64,000 nt of DNA. Origin: Microthyrium microscopicum. Its lineage: Eukaryota; Ascomycota; Dothideomycetes; Microthyriales; Microthyriaceae. Both the position numbers and the translations under genes were made by a program. Below are positions 25,429-36,919 of this stretch, piece after piece; position 1 is the first letter of the stretch; the number at the start of each line of letters is the position of its first letter. The stretch lies in assembly GCA_010405405.1 (NCBI GenBank), contig MU004237.1, positions 1,561,345-1,625,344 of the forward strand, written 5' to 3'. The notes below the pieces were generated by a model. That model was not told the origin of the DNA. It searched no databases and was given only the letters and a program-made list of their open reading frames with translations.

Positions 25429-26445
25429 CTAACCTTGCGGATTCAGCACCATTTTGACACCGCTTAGTCCGCCGAAGCCTTTAGTTAGAGCGGCATCCAC
25501 ACCTGCCAAACCTCCGTTCACCTTTTCAATCGGGATGGGCTTCAATTTGTCTTCCGCAAGTGCTTTAGGTAGATAATCATTAGCCAGGTACTCCAGAAGG
25601 CTTTTATGCTCAGGCTCAGCAAGGATGGATGTATAAGGAGCAAAGTGTCTTGTGACACCCTCAGGTAGAGTCTCAGGACCAAATGGTGGCTGCAGTGTGT
25701 AGAGTGTACCACCTCCCTGAGCCTTGAGGACATCGGCTGTGATGTAAACAGTGCGACCGAGTGAGATAGTATCGACAACGAGCTGATATGGCCCTTCGGC
25801 AATGAGAGCTTCTCGAAGAGCATCTTCTGTTTGGGTGTGGTCGATCAGTTTCGCTGCCCCCAGTGTTGAGACGAAAGCTTCATGTTTGGGTGATGTGGTG
25901 CTGATGACTGTATATCCGGCCTGAGTTGCATATTGGATTGCTAGGCTGCCTACACTTGATGTGCCTCCATATATAAGCACTTTCTTCCCTTTGGCAGGCA
26001 CTTGCTCCAGTTTCGGTGAGTCTAGTCCAGCAGTCGCCGTAAGAATAGCTGCAACGGTCTTGAAGTTAATCATGACACTGGATGCAGCATCCATGCTGAC
26101 ATTATCTGGTAGTTTGATCGTGCTTTCGGCTTTGCTTAGTGCGTATAACTGATAGGCGCCATATTTGTTGCCTGGGCCACTACCGCTGGTGGCTACACGT
26201 TCTCCAACATGAAAGTTTGTCACATCAGAGCCAATGGCTTCGACTGTTCCGCCGAAAGAGAAGCCAAGGATGGCTGGATATTCGATTGGAAGGATGGCTA
26301 GGCGGGCGACTTTCCATTCTATAGGATTGAAGGCGATGGATGTGTTCTTGATGAGTAGCTCTTGAGGGCCGGGTGTGTATTTCTCGACTTCTTCTATCAC
26401 AAGTGGTGCTTTGGGTGTATGAATGATAGCTGCGCGATTAGACAT
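25429..26445 (-). CDS. MDR-superfamily NAD(P)H oxidoreductase (enoyl-reductase/quinone-reductase type)
   Basis: Single-exon 338-residue protein with ATG at 26445. The N-terminal GroES-like catalytic domain shows IAFNPIEWK and the FSFGGTVEAIGSDVTNF strand typical of fungal zinc-independent MDR enzymes. The Rossmann domain begins with KVLIYGGTSSVGSLAIQYA (the G-x-x-S-V-G NADP loop, about residues 157-175). No structural zinc cysteine cluster is seen. Fungal relatives include trans-acting enoyl reductases and toxin- or metabolite-associated oxidoreductases. The substrate cannot be told from sequence. It is the first gene of the metabolic run at 25.4-41.6 kb and converges tail-to-tail with the knottin-like gene, with only about 75 bp between stop codons. 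Confidence 0.88.
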   Translation of the reverse strand: MSNRAAIIHTPKAPLVIEEVEKYTPGPQELLIKNTSIAFNPIEWKVARLAILPIEYPAILGFSFGGTVEAIGSDVTNFHVGERVATSGSGPGNKYGAYQLYALSKAESTIKLPDNVSMDAASSVMINFKTVAAILTATAGLDSPKLEQVPAKGKKVLIYGGTSSVGSLAIQYATQAGYTVISTTSPKHEAFVSTLGAAKLIDHTQTEDALREALIAEGPYQLVVDTISLGRTVYITADVLKAQGGGTLYTLQPPFGPETLPEGVTRHFAPYTSILAEPEHKSLLEYLANDYLPKALAEDKLKPIPIEKVNGGLAGVDAALTKGFGGLSGVKMVLNPQG

Positions 26446-27298
26446 GGCTGTTGGGAAGATGAGTACTGGAAGGTATATGAGATCTGAAGGTTAAATGACG
26501 AATTTACTGTGCAATGCAGGTACGGTGGGCAGTTCAGTGTATGAGAGGATTGTGATAAAAGAATTTCTCCTCAGCCTGACAGTACTTATATTCTCTTCGC
26601 GATGCTCACGATTGCTAATGGCTTGGGCGATAGCTGCTCGGCACTTGTGTCCACTTCCCGAATAGTCCCACGATCGGAAGGAGATAGATCCGTCTCACTG
26701 CTGGGTTTACTGGGTAAAACCGTAAGGCACTTTATTGTAAATGACAATATGATTCGTAATACGGCAGATATTGCAATCATGCTGCATACTTGGTGTTGAC
26801 GACGTGCCAGCCCCTAACTTTGAGGGCATCATGATGACAAATGTATCCTTTGGACACCCAAGGTGTTGTCAACTGCCTCGAAGCTGAGCTCATCATAGGA
26901 CGGCGGACTACAATGACAGTCACGCAAGTGTTTACCTTCAGTACGACTTCATTCAGCGGTTGTTGATCGTGACCACGCATGCAAAGGAGGACAGCACGAT
27001 GAAAAGGGGAGAGAACAATGAGCGCTAGTACAAATTAGGCAGCCAATTGCGAGCTGAATTGACAAACAACTCCATTCCATCATCGTCGCCCTTCAACTAT
27101 TTCGCGTTCATACTCCATCAAATTTTATTCATGCTGGTCAATCCTGCAGAATCTGGAAATCGCATACAAACTAGCAATTGCTTATCGCGTTTTTCAAGAA
27201 AGTTCGCCATTCACAGAAGCAACACGTGCACTGATCAAGGCACGTCTTCTCGTCTACATTCGCACTGCTTGAGCGTGGGATTACCACAAGACCTCTTC
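26446..27298. other. intergenic, divergent promoter region
   Basis: 850 bp between two divergently transcribed genes. An in-frame extension of the downstream gene (ATG 27131) is open but reads like leader sequence. No other gene is seen. Confidence 0.5.
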
Positions 27299-28075
27299 AT
27301 GATGTCGACTGGAGCACTGCAAGAAATTGAGGGCAGTACAGCAACTGGACCCTCGCGGCTAGGGTGCCAGTCGTCTGGCAACCGTGACCCTCTCAAACCA
27401 TTAACGACATTCTTCAGCTTACCACCAGAGCTCCGAGATATAATATATGAAGACGCTCTCTACAACCCAAATGGAATCAAATGCCCTCGTGTCCCCAAAG
27501 GCAGGAGACACGACACAGTCCCAGCAAAACTATACGAATGCTCATTATTCCCCAAACAAATGCTCCCTAACCTTCTATACGCAACACTTCAAGTTCGCCG
27601 AGAAGCCCTCCCTTTACTTTTCAAAGTCAACACTATTCTTCTCGTGGATCAACGGCCGAACTATGTGGACCTGATTACCCAGATGAGCTCAATCCTGGAC
27701 AAAGCCCAAGCTTGGAACATGGTTCAATCTCTCAAATACTGGTTTACCCGGAGTGAAGGGACAGTTGATGCCATGGTCGAATTTTTGTCGGCACTACCGA
27801 ATTTAAAGGAGGTTACTGTCGTCTTCAGTGCCTTTTCTTGTGGCCCTTTGATGGCTCCGGAGCGGTTTGTGAGCTGTAAATGTATCGATACGCTGATTGA
27901 GCTGCCCAATCTGAGACATATTGTTCTCGATAAGCTTGATAAAAACTCTTGCTACATGGACTTTACGGAAAGGGTGATGAGAGCTTTTAAATCGACTGCG
28001 GAACGAAGATCGAAAGGCAGAATTACAGTAGACATTATTGTGGGTGAAGGCCCATCGTATAGCTACCTCCTCTAG
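27299..28075 (+). CDS. 2EXR-type (F-box-like) fungal protein
   Basis: Single-exon, 258 residues from the tandem ATGs at 27299/27302 (an ATG at 27131 would add 56 residues of atypical sequence). The opening TTFFSLPPELRDIIYEDAL is the classic start of fungal 2EXR/F-box-like proteins, followed by QVRREALPLLFKVNTILL, the second conserved helix-strand. The rest (LSALPNLKEVTVVF, LIELPNLRHIVLDKL) has a leucine-rich-repeat-like rhythm. Such proteins are numerous in Pezizomycotina and mostly of unknown function, some probably acting as ubiquitin-ligase adaptors. It overlaps no other gene. Its 3' end faces the luciferase-like gene tail-to-tail, 140 bp away. Confidence 0.75.
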   Translation: MMSTGALQEIEGSTATGPSRLGCQSSGNRDPLKPLTTFFSLPPELRDIIYEDALYNPNGIKCPRVPKGRRHDTVPAKLYECSLFPKQMLPNLLYATLQVRREALPLLFKVNTILLVDQRPNYVDLITQMSSILDKAQAWNMVQSLKYWFTRSEGTVDAMVEFLSALPNLKEVTVVFSAFSCGPLMAPERFVSCKCIDTLIELPNLRHIVLDKLDKNSCYMDFTERVMRAFKSTAERRSKGRITVDIIVGEGPSYSYLL

Positions 28076-28214
28076 TGTCTGCCATTGGTATTGTTTACGG
28101 AAGAATTCTTCTTCTTACGTTTTCGTTGCCTCATTCCACGCATTGCGAACCCTCCATTCAAGCGCCCTATACTCATCTTCGCGAGAGCACGGCTGCCGTA
28201 TGTTCATTCAAACT

Positions 28215-29896
28215 CTATTCCTCGGGAATTACGTGATCCTCGGCAGCAACACCGGTCTTCCAACGATAACTTGCCGCTGGATGTTCTTGTCGAGGACCGC
28301 TTTCGCCAGGTGTCTGATACACATTCTCTCGATACGTCCCGCCTTCTACAGCGTATTCATCCCAGAACAGGCCTCTCTTTTTAAGCTCGGGCATCAAAAG
28401 CTCAATAACATCAACAAACGTCCCTGGCTTTAGAGCATAAGCTATGTTGAAGCCGTCGACATCAGCTTCCTCGACCCATCGTTCAAATTCGTCAGCTACT
28501 TGTTCCGGCGTGCCGACGACTGTAGCTCCAAGACCGCCGATCGTGATGTGTTTCGCGACTGTATGTTTAGTCCATTTTGCGACCCCGGGAGAGGATTTGG
28601 ACCACGCTTCGACTGCGGACCTAAAACACGACACGTAAGCCATGATTCGCTGCTACTTAAGGCCCTTCTTACCGAATTGCGTTGCTTTCAACACTTCTCA
28701 ATTCTTCATCATCCTCATATTTCGCCAAATCAATCCCGGTCCAACCACCAAACAACGCTAAAGCTCCCTCGATGGACCCGTATTGGCTATAATCATCAAA
28801 TTTCGCTTTCGCCTCCTCTTCTGTCTTTCCAACAACCGGGCATATAAGCGCGAGGAACTTCAAATCCTCCCTCTTCCGTCCATATTGAGTGAAAGCCAAG
28901 TCCCTGATCTCCTTCACGTTCTTCGCCACGACTGATGGGCTATGTCCAGCAACGAATATTGCTTCAGCATGCTGTGCCGCAAAATTCTTCCCAGCTTTGG
29001 ATGTGCCTGCTTGGAGCAGCAATGGAGTACGTTGCGGGGACGGTTGGCAGATATGAGGTCCTGGAACTTCATAGTATTTGCCAACGTGGTTGATCTCTCG
29101 AATGAGCTTTGGGTCGGTGTATATGCCCTTTTTCCGATCCAGACGGACGGCATCGTCGCGCCAGGAGGATTCCCAGAGTTTGTACATGACTTTTACATAT
29201 TCTTCTGCGATGAGGTAGCGCTCGTCGTGCTATGATCGTCAGCGATGAGCTTGTGGCCTTTGGTTTGGCAGGACCTACAGCTGTCTGCTCCGTGAAGCCG
29301 AGATTTCTCGCCGCCGAGTCCAGATATCCTGTTACAATCTAAATCATCAACACTCACTCTCCATACTGGAGCCTTAAATAACAACTCACATTCCACCCAA
29401 GGCGGCCTTTTGATAAATGATCAACAGTGCTCAACCGTCTCGCCAAATGATAAGGCTGCTCGTACGTAGTTGCGACCGTAACTCCAAAGCCAATACTCTT
29501 TGTTGCCGCTGCCATAGCTGAGATCATCGCCAACGGCTCATTGACTGGCCACTGCGCTCCAGATCGAATTGCAGCCTCGAGATTTCTAGGTCCATTGTAT
29601 ACGTCGTAGCCTCCAAGCACGTCCGCAATGAAGATGCCATGGAAGTTCGCATCCTCCAGGAGCTTTGCTAGCTTGACCCAATGATCTATGTCGTTGAATT
29701 TGTGGCTCTCATCGTCTGGATGCTGCCATAGACCTGGGGACTGATGACCGCTGCATGTTTCGACGAAGGCATTGAGAATGAGCTGTTTCTTGCTCTTTGA
29801 GTGGCCGTTGGTCGGAGCTGTCTTTCTTCTTTTGTTGGGAGATTCATTGGCTTTGCTTGCTTCGGCATTGCTGGCGGCTTTTCTTCTTGGAGGCAT
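28215..29896 (-). CDS. bacterial-luciferase-like FMN monooxygenase (NtaA/SnaA/DszA family)
   Basis: Four exons on the minus strand: 29390-29896, 29279-29338, 28673-29229, 28215-28620 (509 residues). Introns are 29339-29389, 29230-29278 and 28621-28672, all GT-AG. Family blocks: LWQHPDDESHKFNDIDHWVKLAKLLEDANFHGIFIAD, STVDHLSKGRLGWN|IVTGYLDSAARNLG, HDERYLIAEEYVKVMYKLWE, LLLQAGTSKAGKNFAAQHAEAIF and VVGTPEQVADEFERWVEEADVDGFNI. These are diagnostic for the subgroup that holds nitrilotriacetate, pristinamycin-synthase-A and dibenzothiophene-sulfone monooxygenases. Members use reduced FMN supplied by a separate reductase to cleave C-N or C-S bonds. Oddly, there is a ~40-residue basic N-terminal extension (PPRRKAAS...NKRRKTAP...SKSKK) resembling a bipartite nuclear signal. 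It is divergent from the DUR3-type transporter gene. Confidence 0.9.
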
Positions 29897-30727
29897 TATA
29901 ATTCAACAATATGTTCAAATTTTGGAAAACTAGGAACACCACAATGAAGAAAACTACACTGAGAAAAGCTCAAGCTCCTAGAATGGAAAGAGCTATGACA
30001 TCTCTGACGTAGTTTTGCAAAGATGTATGCGCTCCGGGATCTATTGGCCGCTACATGGGATTTGGTGGTATTGGGTCGAAATACCTTGTGGTTGCGTGCT
30101 TTTAGCTTGCATTTCATGTCAACACCAAGCAGATCTCCAAAGCACACCTTCACCAATCTCAATCACCAATACCCATCAACAACAATTTTACACATTTTCA
30201 TTGGTTCGATGGATATAGAAAATGTGCTACGAGTAATGTCGGAACTTGTTCTTGAAGAAAAATGACAGGTTGAGCACGTAATATAGAATTCAAAGGCGTA
30301 ATGGCATCCCCAAAGTCGGGTATTTTCTTTGCCGGTGCTATTTTGGCTATGAACCATACCGATAGTCGGAATCAAATCCTTGATCATCGTGGGGTTGTTC
30401 TGAAAATTTTCCCGCGAGGCTGGCACGGCTAGAAACCGTGGTTTTGGGCCTTTCGTCAGGGAACCGCATACCTGAAGATATCAGTTCGCATGGTGTAGTC
30501 TTGTAGTGTCATGGGCCTAGAACTCTTTCCGCGACTACTGGATGCTATGACTTGAGAAAACATGTTTTGAAATCGCTGTCTCTTTGTCACTTGTTGATCG
30601 TCGAGCTGTACTCAACAAGACGGTGCTCTACATTTTATACTCGCCTCATACAACAACGCCTTTCATTTTGGCTCCTTCTCAGCACCTGGCGTGTCATAAC
30701 TCAATTCTACATTCAAATTTGGCAGCA
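29897..30727. other. shared divergent promoter of monooxygenase and transporter
   Basis: 830 bp between oppositely oriented start codons. No gene is seen. Short frames are not family-like. Co-regulation of the two flanking genes is possible from the arrangement but unproven. Confidence 0.5.
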
Positions 30728-33220
30728 ATGTTGGACCAGCGGGCGGCGGATGCCACAGCTGTGGCTCCTCCATTGTCCCAAGCCGTTGGATATATCATTG
30801 TGGTCGTATTTGGGCTCGTGATTGCGTTCAGTCAGTGATCTTGGGTTCAAATATGTTTCACCGTTAACGAGGATAATAGCAATGATATTCGTGACAAGAA
30901 TATTGAAAAAGACCATCGGTGAAGATAACGAAAAGACTGAAATGTAAGTCATGCCTCTTCTTCTTATCGTGTTGAATCAATTGACATTTGGCGCAGGTTT
31001 ATCACGGCGAACAGAACTGTGAACACGGGACTAACAGCCTCTGCCGTCGTATCGGTAAGTTCATATACATCTTACCCATGCGCCTTGAAGCCTGATAGAC
31101 AATTCTAGGGATGGTTATGGAGTACTGCCATGCTCGGTTCCTCCTTTGTCGGGTACTCCAATGGCCTCGCAGGACCGTTCTGGTTTGCCGCTGGGTGCTC
31201 GCCGATGATTGTGTTTTTTGCTGTATTAGGCATATCTTGCAAGAGAAAGATACCTCAAGCGCATACTCTGCTTGAAATCATCCGTATCCGTTATGGTAGG
31301 TCTTATCCTACCACAATAAATACTTGAAAATGTTAATGGATTGAGTTAGGCACTACGGCACATATTGTGTACATCGTACTATGCCTCATCAACAATATTA
31401 TTGCAGTAGCCAACATGCTATTGGGAGCTTCGGCGGCAATCTCAGCTATGTAAGTCAAGCGATACCTAGAGGACCCTCGATTAACCATTGTTAGGACGGG
31501 AATCAATATCATTGCAGCGACGTTTTTACTACCTGTTGGTGTGGCTCTTTATACATTTGTAGGAGGAATCAAAGCGACGTGAGTAATGGGTTATCCCCAA
31601 GTTCGCACAGTGCTAACATTTAAAGCTTTTTGACCGATTACGTACATACCTTTACTATCCTAATTATCCTTTGCTATTTCTCCGTCAAGGTCTGGGCGCT
31701 TGATGAGGTGCAATCCGTCAGTCATCTCTATGAGCTGGTTACAGCTGCCACCAACAGAAATCCGATCGCAGGAAATCAGGATGGATCATATTTCACGATG
31801 ACTTCAAAGAATGTATGTATAGTTTCATCTAGGACATTGCGATAAACTGACATCACAAGGGAATTTTTTTCGGGATACTTCACATTTGCGCGAACTTTGG
31901 TCTAGTCATCGTAAGTCAATTCACCTTTTGCTAATGGATTCCATCTAACATCGTCTAGATGGACACAAGTTTCTTTGTCAAAGCATTCGCTGCATCTCCA
32001 AAAGCCGTTGTACCAGGCTATATAATAGGAGGACTTGCATACTTTGCCATTCCCTGGGCAATGGGAACCTTAGCTAGCTCTGTCGTTCTTGGGCTTGAAG
32101 ATAACCCTATATTTCCAACATATCCTCGAGTAAGTCCTCGCTGCAAATTTTGAATACGATCCAAGTCCTAATCTCAATCCAGAGAATGACACCAACAGAA
32201 GTCAGCAATGGCCTAGTCCTCCCCTACTTCGCTCTAACAATAGCTGGAAAGGGCGGAGCAGCGGCCATAACACTTATAACATTCATGGCTGTAACCAGCA
32301 CACTAAGCGCACAAGTCATCGCTGTGAGCTCCATCATCAGCTTCGACATCTACCGCACCTACTTCAATCGTACTGCGACAGATAGAGACGTGATTCGCTG
32401 GTCTCACTACGGCGTCATATTTTTCGCAGTCTTTGCTGCCGCATTTAGCACCATGCTACACTACGTAGGAGTTGATCTCGGATGGACCCTATATATGCTT
32501 GGAGTTCTTACATGTCCCGGAATTTTCCCCACGGCATTTACAATCCTCTGGAAACGGCAAAGCCGAGTCGCAGCCATTGTGAGCCCACTGCTCGGTATGG
32601 CGACCGGCCTTGGTGTCTGGTTAGGCTCAGCATCAGCTCTATACGGCGGTGTTTCTGTAGCCACAACCGGACAAACCCTGCCATGCGTATATGGAACTGT
32701 GGCATCTTGTTTTTCACCGTTGATATACTCGCCCCTGATCACGCTTTTCAAGCCGCAGAACTTTCTCTGGTCCGAATTTCGCAAGGAATCTTTGGCCTTC
32801 GAAGTCCAGCATTTATCAAACAGTGGTGTCGAAACCAAATTTGATGAGCAGGCGCAAGATGATAATCAGCTTAAGCGATGGGGTCGTATTGCTGCTATAT
32901 GGGCAGTGGCAACGTTTTTGGGCCATTGGGTGCTGTGGCCTTTGCCCATGTATGCCAGTCACTACGTTTTTAGCGAAAAGGTAAGCGCTTGGCTGAGCCT
33001 GTTGAATTTTGACAGTATGACTGACGGAACCTAGTTCTACGCTGCTTGGCTTATAATTGCTATAATATGGCTATGGGGAACGCTATTCATGGTTGGATTT
33101 TATCCGTTAATAGATGGAAGAGCGCAGATTCTTGCTGTCTTCAAGGCTCTGAGAGGAGTCAAGAAACAGGCGGATAGTGGTAGTAGTTCTATCTCTGTAG
33201 ACGCTCCTGTCAAAGAATGA
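30728..33220 (+). CDS. DUR3-type sodium:solute symporter (urea/polyamine transporter family)
   Basis: Eleven exons: 30728-30830, 30880-30943, 30997-31054, 31109-31295, 31350-31449, 31495-31578, 31626-31812, 31860-31910, 31959-32129, 32183-32980, 33035-33220 (1989 nt, 662 residues). All introns are 45-54 bp GT-AG and all phases agree. The product is a polytopic membrane protein with about 15 hydrophobic segments. Sodium:solute-symporter blocks include TANRTVNTGLTASAVVSGWLWS, YGTTAHIVYIVLCLINN, VALYTFVGGIKATFLTDYVHT, YIIGGLAYFAIPWAMGT and FMAVTSTLSAQVIAVSSIISFDIYRTY. These match the fungal urea transporter DUR3 group (proton-coupled urea, also polyamine uptake). Several DUR3 paralogs exist in fungi, so the exact substrate is uncertain. 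It sits head-to-head with the FMN monooxygenase. Confidence 0.9.
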
Positions 33221-33845
33221 GACTTTGCGCATGCGGTTGTGATAGCAGATTTTAGATATATATACGACGAACCACACACCTTAGCCTAGCCTACCATCGC
33301 GGAACAGAAACTGTTTGAATATGTGTCGATGCCTATCAAAATATTCGATAGAACAAAACAATAATAATGATTCAGCGCCTACAAACCCAGCTTGTACCTG
33401 TGTATGAATCCGAGACCGCAAAGCTGTAAGACATGGTAACATTCTCCTTATCGACATTCACAAGAAATGACTATATGCAAGGCTCAAATTCAGTAGACCA
33501 AATTCGTAAATCGCAGGCGAAATTCAACTGTTAGATACCCCACACGAATGGGTACCGCTACTTTGTCATAGTATCCTGCAGTTAATTGGTGTAATAACGC
33601 TGTTGTATGGCGACATTTGTACCAGGTCCCTGGCACGCATTTCAAATCATTACCCGAAATCGCCGGGCTTAGGAGGACAGGATTAGATGTAATTGTACTT
33701 TATCTCTAAATTCCGCACTGAAGTAGAAATAGGAGTATATGTCAGGGATTGTTATATGGCTCACACCCTAGGAGTTTGATTCCTAGCCCAAATTAACCAC
33801 TGCTATCTTGCGGCCTATCGACAGCAGCTGGAAGATCCTTTCAAT
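33221..33845 (+). other. intergenic
   Basis: 625 bp, AT-rich, with the transporter 3' UTR and the upstream region of the second MDR gene. The run near 33760-33795 (ctcacaccctaggagtttgattcctagcc) has a small inverted repeat, ctagga/tcctag. No gene is seen. Confidence 0.5.
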
Positions 33846-35371
33846 ATGGAGACTTTGGTTGAAAGCAGTACGCTCCAGTGGGAGTTACACGATGAACCTT
33901 TGGAAGAGCGAATTATGAGCATATTTTCAGAGCAATGGGCTTTGCCACCTTCGCTTCATGAAAAGGAGCCACCAAGAAAACGGCGGCGCAGTGACAGCGT
34001 TCAGTCTCCCTTGATCGCACCACAACATGAACCAAAGAGGGTAAAGATTGAGAAGATCTTTCAGCATTCTACTGGACAGCTTGCATTGCCAGAAACGCAA
34101 CGAGTGCTCCTTTTACATGCTATGAAAGAGAAGTATAGGTTGGAGGAGAAGTATGAGATGCCAAAGATATTACATCCTGAAGAGATCATCGTACGGACAG
34201 ACGCAATTGGTTTGAATCCAATTGACTGGAAAGCTCCGTTAGTCTTTTACTCCCAAGTACAGAAGTGGTTCAGTGATTCATGTCTTCGCAGGGATTTTGG
34301 TTTCGGCATTCCACAACTACCATGCATATCGGGACGAGACTTTGCTGGCACTGTTGTATTGGATGCCAAAAAGGCTTCAAGAATAAATACGGGCGATGTG
34401 GTAAGTTAGTCGTGTCACTGCTTGAGCGCAATTACTAACAGCAAACTACAGGTCATTGGAATCTCGACAGATTATCGAGACTTGCGAAAATCTGCCTTCC
34501 AGGAGTATGTCGTCGTCAACGAGTTTAACTCTTGTAGGATCCCCAAAAACATATCTCAGACCAAGGCAGCATCACTAGGCGTTGCATTTGTAGCTGCCGC
34601 ACTCTCGTTAGGAATTTGTTGTGGCGTGGATTTCTCTTCTCTCATGGAAAAGAATAAAGGGCCGGATCTATTACAGATCGTCAGATCACTATCAGATGGG
34701 GTTCTACCCAAGGACATTGCGGCTGAGTGCTTGAGCGGGATCAATAGTTCAGAGAGACCCAAACGAGGTGATTGGATCGCGTTCTGGGGAGGTAAGTAGA
34801 TCTTTTTTTTTGACAAGAACAGAGCTGATGCTGATTAGGCTCTTCTACCACCGCAATTATTGCTGCTCAGCTAGCGAAGCTCTGCGGGCTCAAAGTCATA
34901 TCAATTGTTGATGTAGAAAAGCATGGCTCCAAGCAGTTCGGCCGGGTGGTCGACTTACTTGTGGATAGTCATAACCCAGAGCGTGCCATCAACATTGTAC
35001 GCTCGGTCACTGGCGGGAAACTGCGCTTCGGTATAGACACAATTGGAAAAATCACAGCATCCAGCCTCTCTGAGACTTTACAAACCACATCAGACGATAC
35101 AATTACTAGAAGTCACCTCATCGGACTATCAGGCGTGCCAAAGGAGAATAAAGAGGGTCTTGCCTACCATACTGTGCCAATCAAGCTTTTCCACGAAGTT
35201 CAATCAGTTGGCGAAAGTTTAATGGTTTGGTTGGAGAAGCTTTTGAAGGATAGCGAAATTTCACTTCCAGACACCTTAGTACTGCCTGGTGGTCTTGGGG
35301 CCATAAATGATGGACTGGATATGATGAGGAGAGGCGAGATCTCCGGAAAAAGACTTGTGATAAAGTCCTAG
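33846..35371 (+). CDS. MDR-superfamily oxidoreductase with basic N-terminal extension
   Basis: Three exons: 33846-34400, 34452-34791, 34839-35371 (475 residues). Introns are 34401-34451 and 34792-34838. An N-terminal ~100-residue extension holds two basic clusters (PPRKRRRSDSVQSP and PKRVKIEKI) resembling nuclear-import signals. Then a GroES-like domain follows (IIVRTDAIGLNPIDWKA, CISGRDFAGTVV) and a nucleotide-binding domain. The glycine-rich loop is split by the last intron, IAFWGG|SSTTAIIAAQLAK. The usual zinc ligands are absent. A ~30-residue insert (MEKNKGPDLLQ...SGINSSERPKRGDW) separates the two domains. The length exceeds normal MDR enzymes (about 340-360). Function is unknown. The neighbours suggest a role in the same metabolic run, or a regulatory role. 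Confidence 0.8.
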
Positions 35372-36025
35372 ATATTGGAAGCTATAATTGCACCTATGAG
35401 CTATGTCTTTTTTACAGAGACAATACATTTCTAGATCATGAATTGCAAAAATGATTCAGTTGCTATACAAGTAATGACCTCAAATCCTCTCCGGGAACCA
35501 AAATTCTTTAGTCTTTGCAACTTCGATCCAAGAGTACTACAATGTTCTAGACTCGCGGAACTAGAAAATCTCGCCGGGAATTTTTTTAATTGATCAATTT
35601 TCTTCAGAGCTATAGCTCTCTATTATAAGCACAATGACACTGCCAACAACTCCAGAATATTAAAAAGAACTGGAACCTCAGGAAAGGGAAAGTTTGCCAG
35701 GAAACTAGATCTGAATGGGGGAATAGAATACAAGTAGACGAATTCAGCCCTGCGATGGTGTTATATGCACCGACCAAATTTGATGCCATGGGCGAAGATC
35801 TTGCGACATGCACTTTCACCACGAACTAAGATCCAACATTAGGTAAGAGGCTGTACCACGGGCGAAGCGCGTCGTACAAAAGCCTTATTTGCCTGTAGAG
35901 ATTCCAATATACGCTCCGGTCGTGAGTAACAGCTAATTCGCTATATATCTTTGGGCTTCATCCCACGAATTTGGTGATTTTACAGCCCTAGAGATATTCG
36001 ATATCAACTTTTTCCCTTTGAAAGG
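35372..36025 (+). other. intergenic
   Basis: 650 bp between the MDR gene and the Ato/GPR1-like gene. A TATA-like ctatatatc sits at about 35940, 85 bp before the next ATG. No gene is seen. Confidence 0.5.
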
Positions 36026-36919
36026 ATGTCGTCCGACTTGGCTCCAGCCAGCTATAATAACAATGGCAAACATCTTGAACATAGTCAACAGAGAGATCTA
36101 GAGAATCAACATACTCGGGAATCTATCAATGAAAAGCCTTCACCAAAAACTTTGGGTGCTGGAGTGAGTCCATCATTTTTACGCTAAAATCCCTATGCTA
36201 ACAATTGAAAACAGACTGCTTTGGCCATCGGCGCTTTTGGAACAACACTTACTACACTTTCTTTGAGTTTGATGGAATGGCGTGGAGTAACAACAACCAA
36301 CGTCTACGTTGCCAATTTCTTCTTCATTGCAGCTTTTGGCCTGGTGGTTACTGCACAATGGGAGCTGGCCGTTGGAAATGGATTTGCTTACACTGTGTTC
36401 AGTGCATTTGGTAAGGATCATTTCAACAAAGCTGAAGGTTATGAGCCTAACACTCTACAGGTCTTTTCTACGCTGGATATGCTGCGATCTTAACTCCATC
36501 ATTTGGTATTGCTGCAGCTTACGGAACAGACACCGCTCAGTACAACAATGCTCTTGGATTCTTCATGATATGTAAGTCATTAAATGGAGGTTTCGAAGTC
36601 AAGCTGACATAATTCAGTATGGACCGTCTTCGTCCTAATGTTTTTCATTGCATCACTACCCACGAATTTGGTGTACATTCTCGTATTCTTCTTTGTAGAC
36701 GTGGGATTCCTCACAGTTGCCGCTTCTTATTTTGCTGCCGCCGATGGAAACGCAGCTTCTGCCACAGGATTGAAGAAAGCTGGAGGAGCTTTCTGTTTTA
36801 TTGCAGGTTTAATTGGCTGGTATCTAACCCTCCATTTATTGATCAAAGACTCTATCGTGGAATTGCCACTAGGGGACACTTCGAGATTTTTCGGAAGAAA
36901 GAAGAAGAACGTGGAGTAA
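36026..36919 (+). CDS. Ato/GPR1/FUN34/SatP-family acetate or ammonium transporter
   Basis: Four exons: 36026-36163, 36215-36410, 36461-36571, 36618-36919 (248 residues). Introns are 36164-36214, 36411-36460 and 36572-36617. After a polar ~45-residue N-terminal tail come six hydrophobic segments: ALAIGAFGTTLTTLSLSL, YVANFFFIAAFGLVVTAQWELAVGN, TVFSAFG|LFYAGYAAILTPSFGI, LWTVFVLMFFIASLPTN, FFFVDVGFLTVAASYFAA and AGGAFCFIAGLIGWYLTL. The order and loop residues match the AceTr family (acetate, succinate, possibly ammonia). The signature NPAPLG-type motif expected before segment 1 is missing; the sequence reads GAGTALAIG instead. That is unusual and may mean altered specificity. The C-terminal tail is basic (RFFGRKKKNVE). 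Confidence 0.88.

Noticed and set aside
27131-27298. Upstream start for the 2EXR protein
   Set aside because: The added residues are atypical of the family. The tandem ATGs at 27299/27302 place the domain at the usual distance from the start, though the longer form cannot be excluded.
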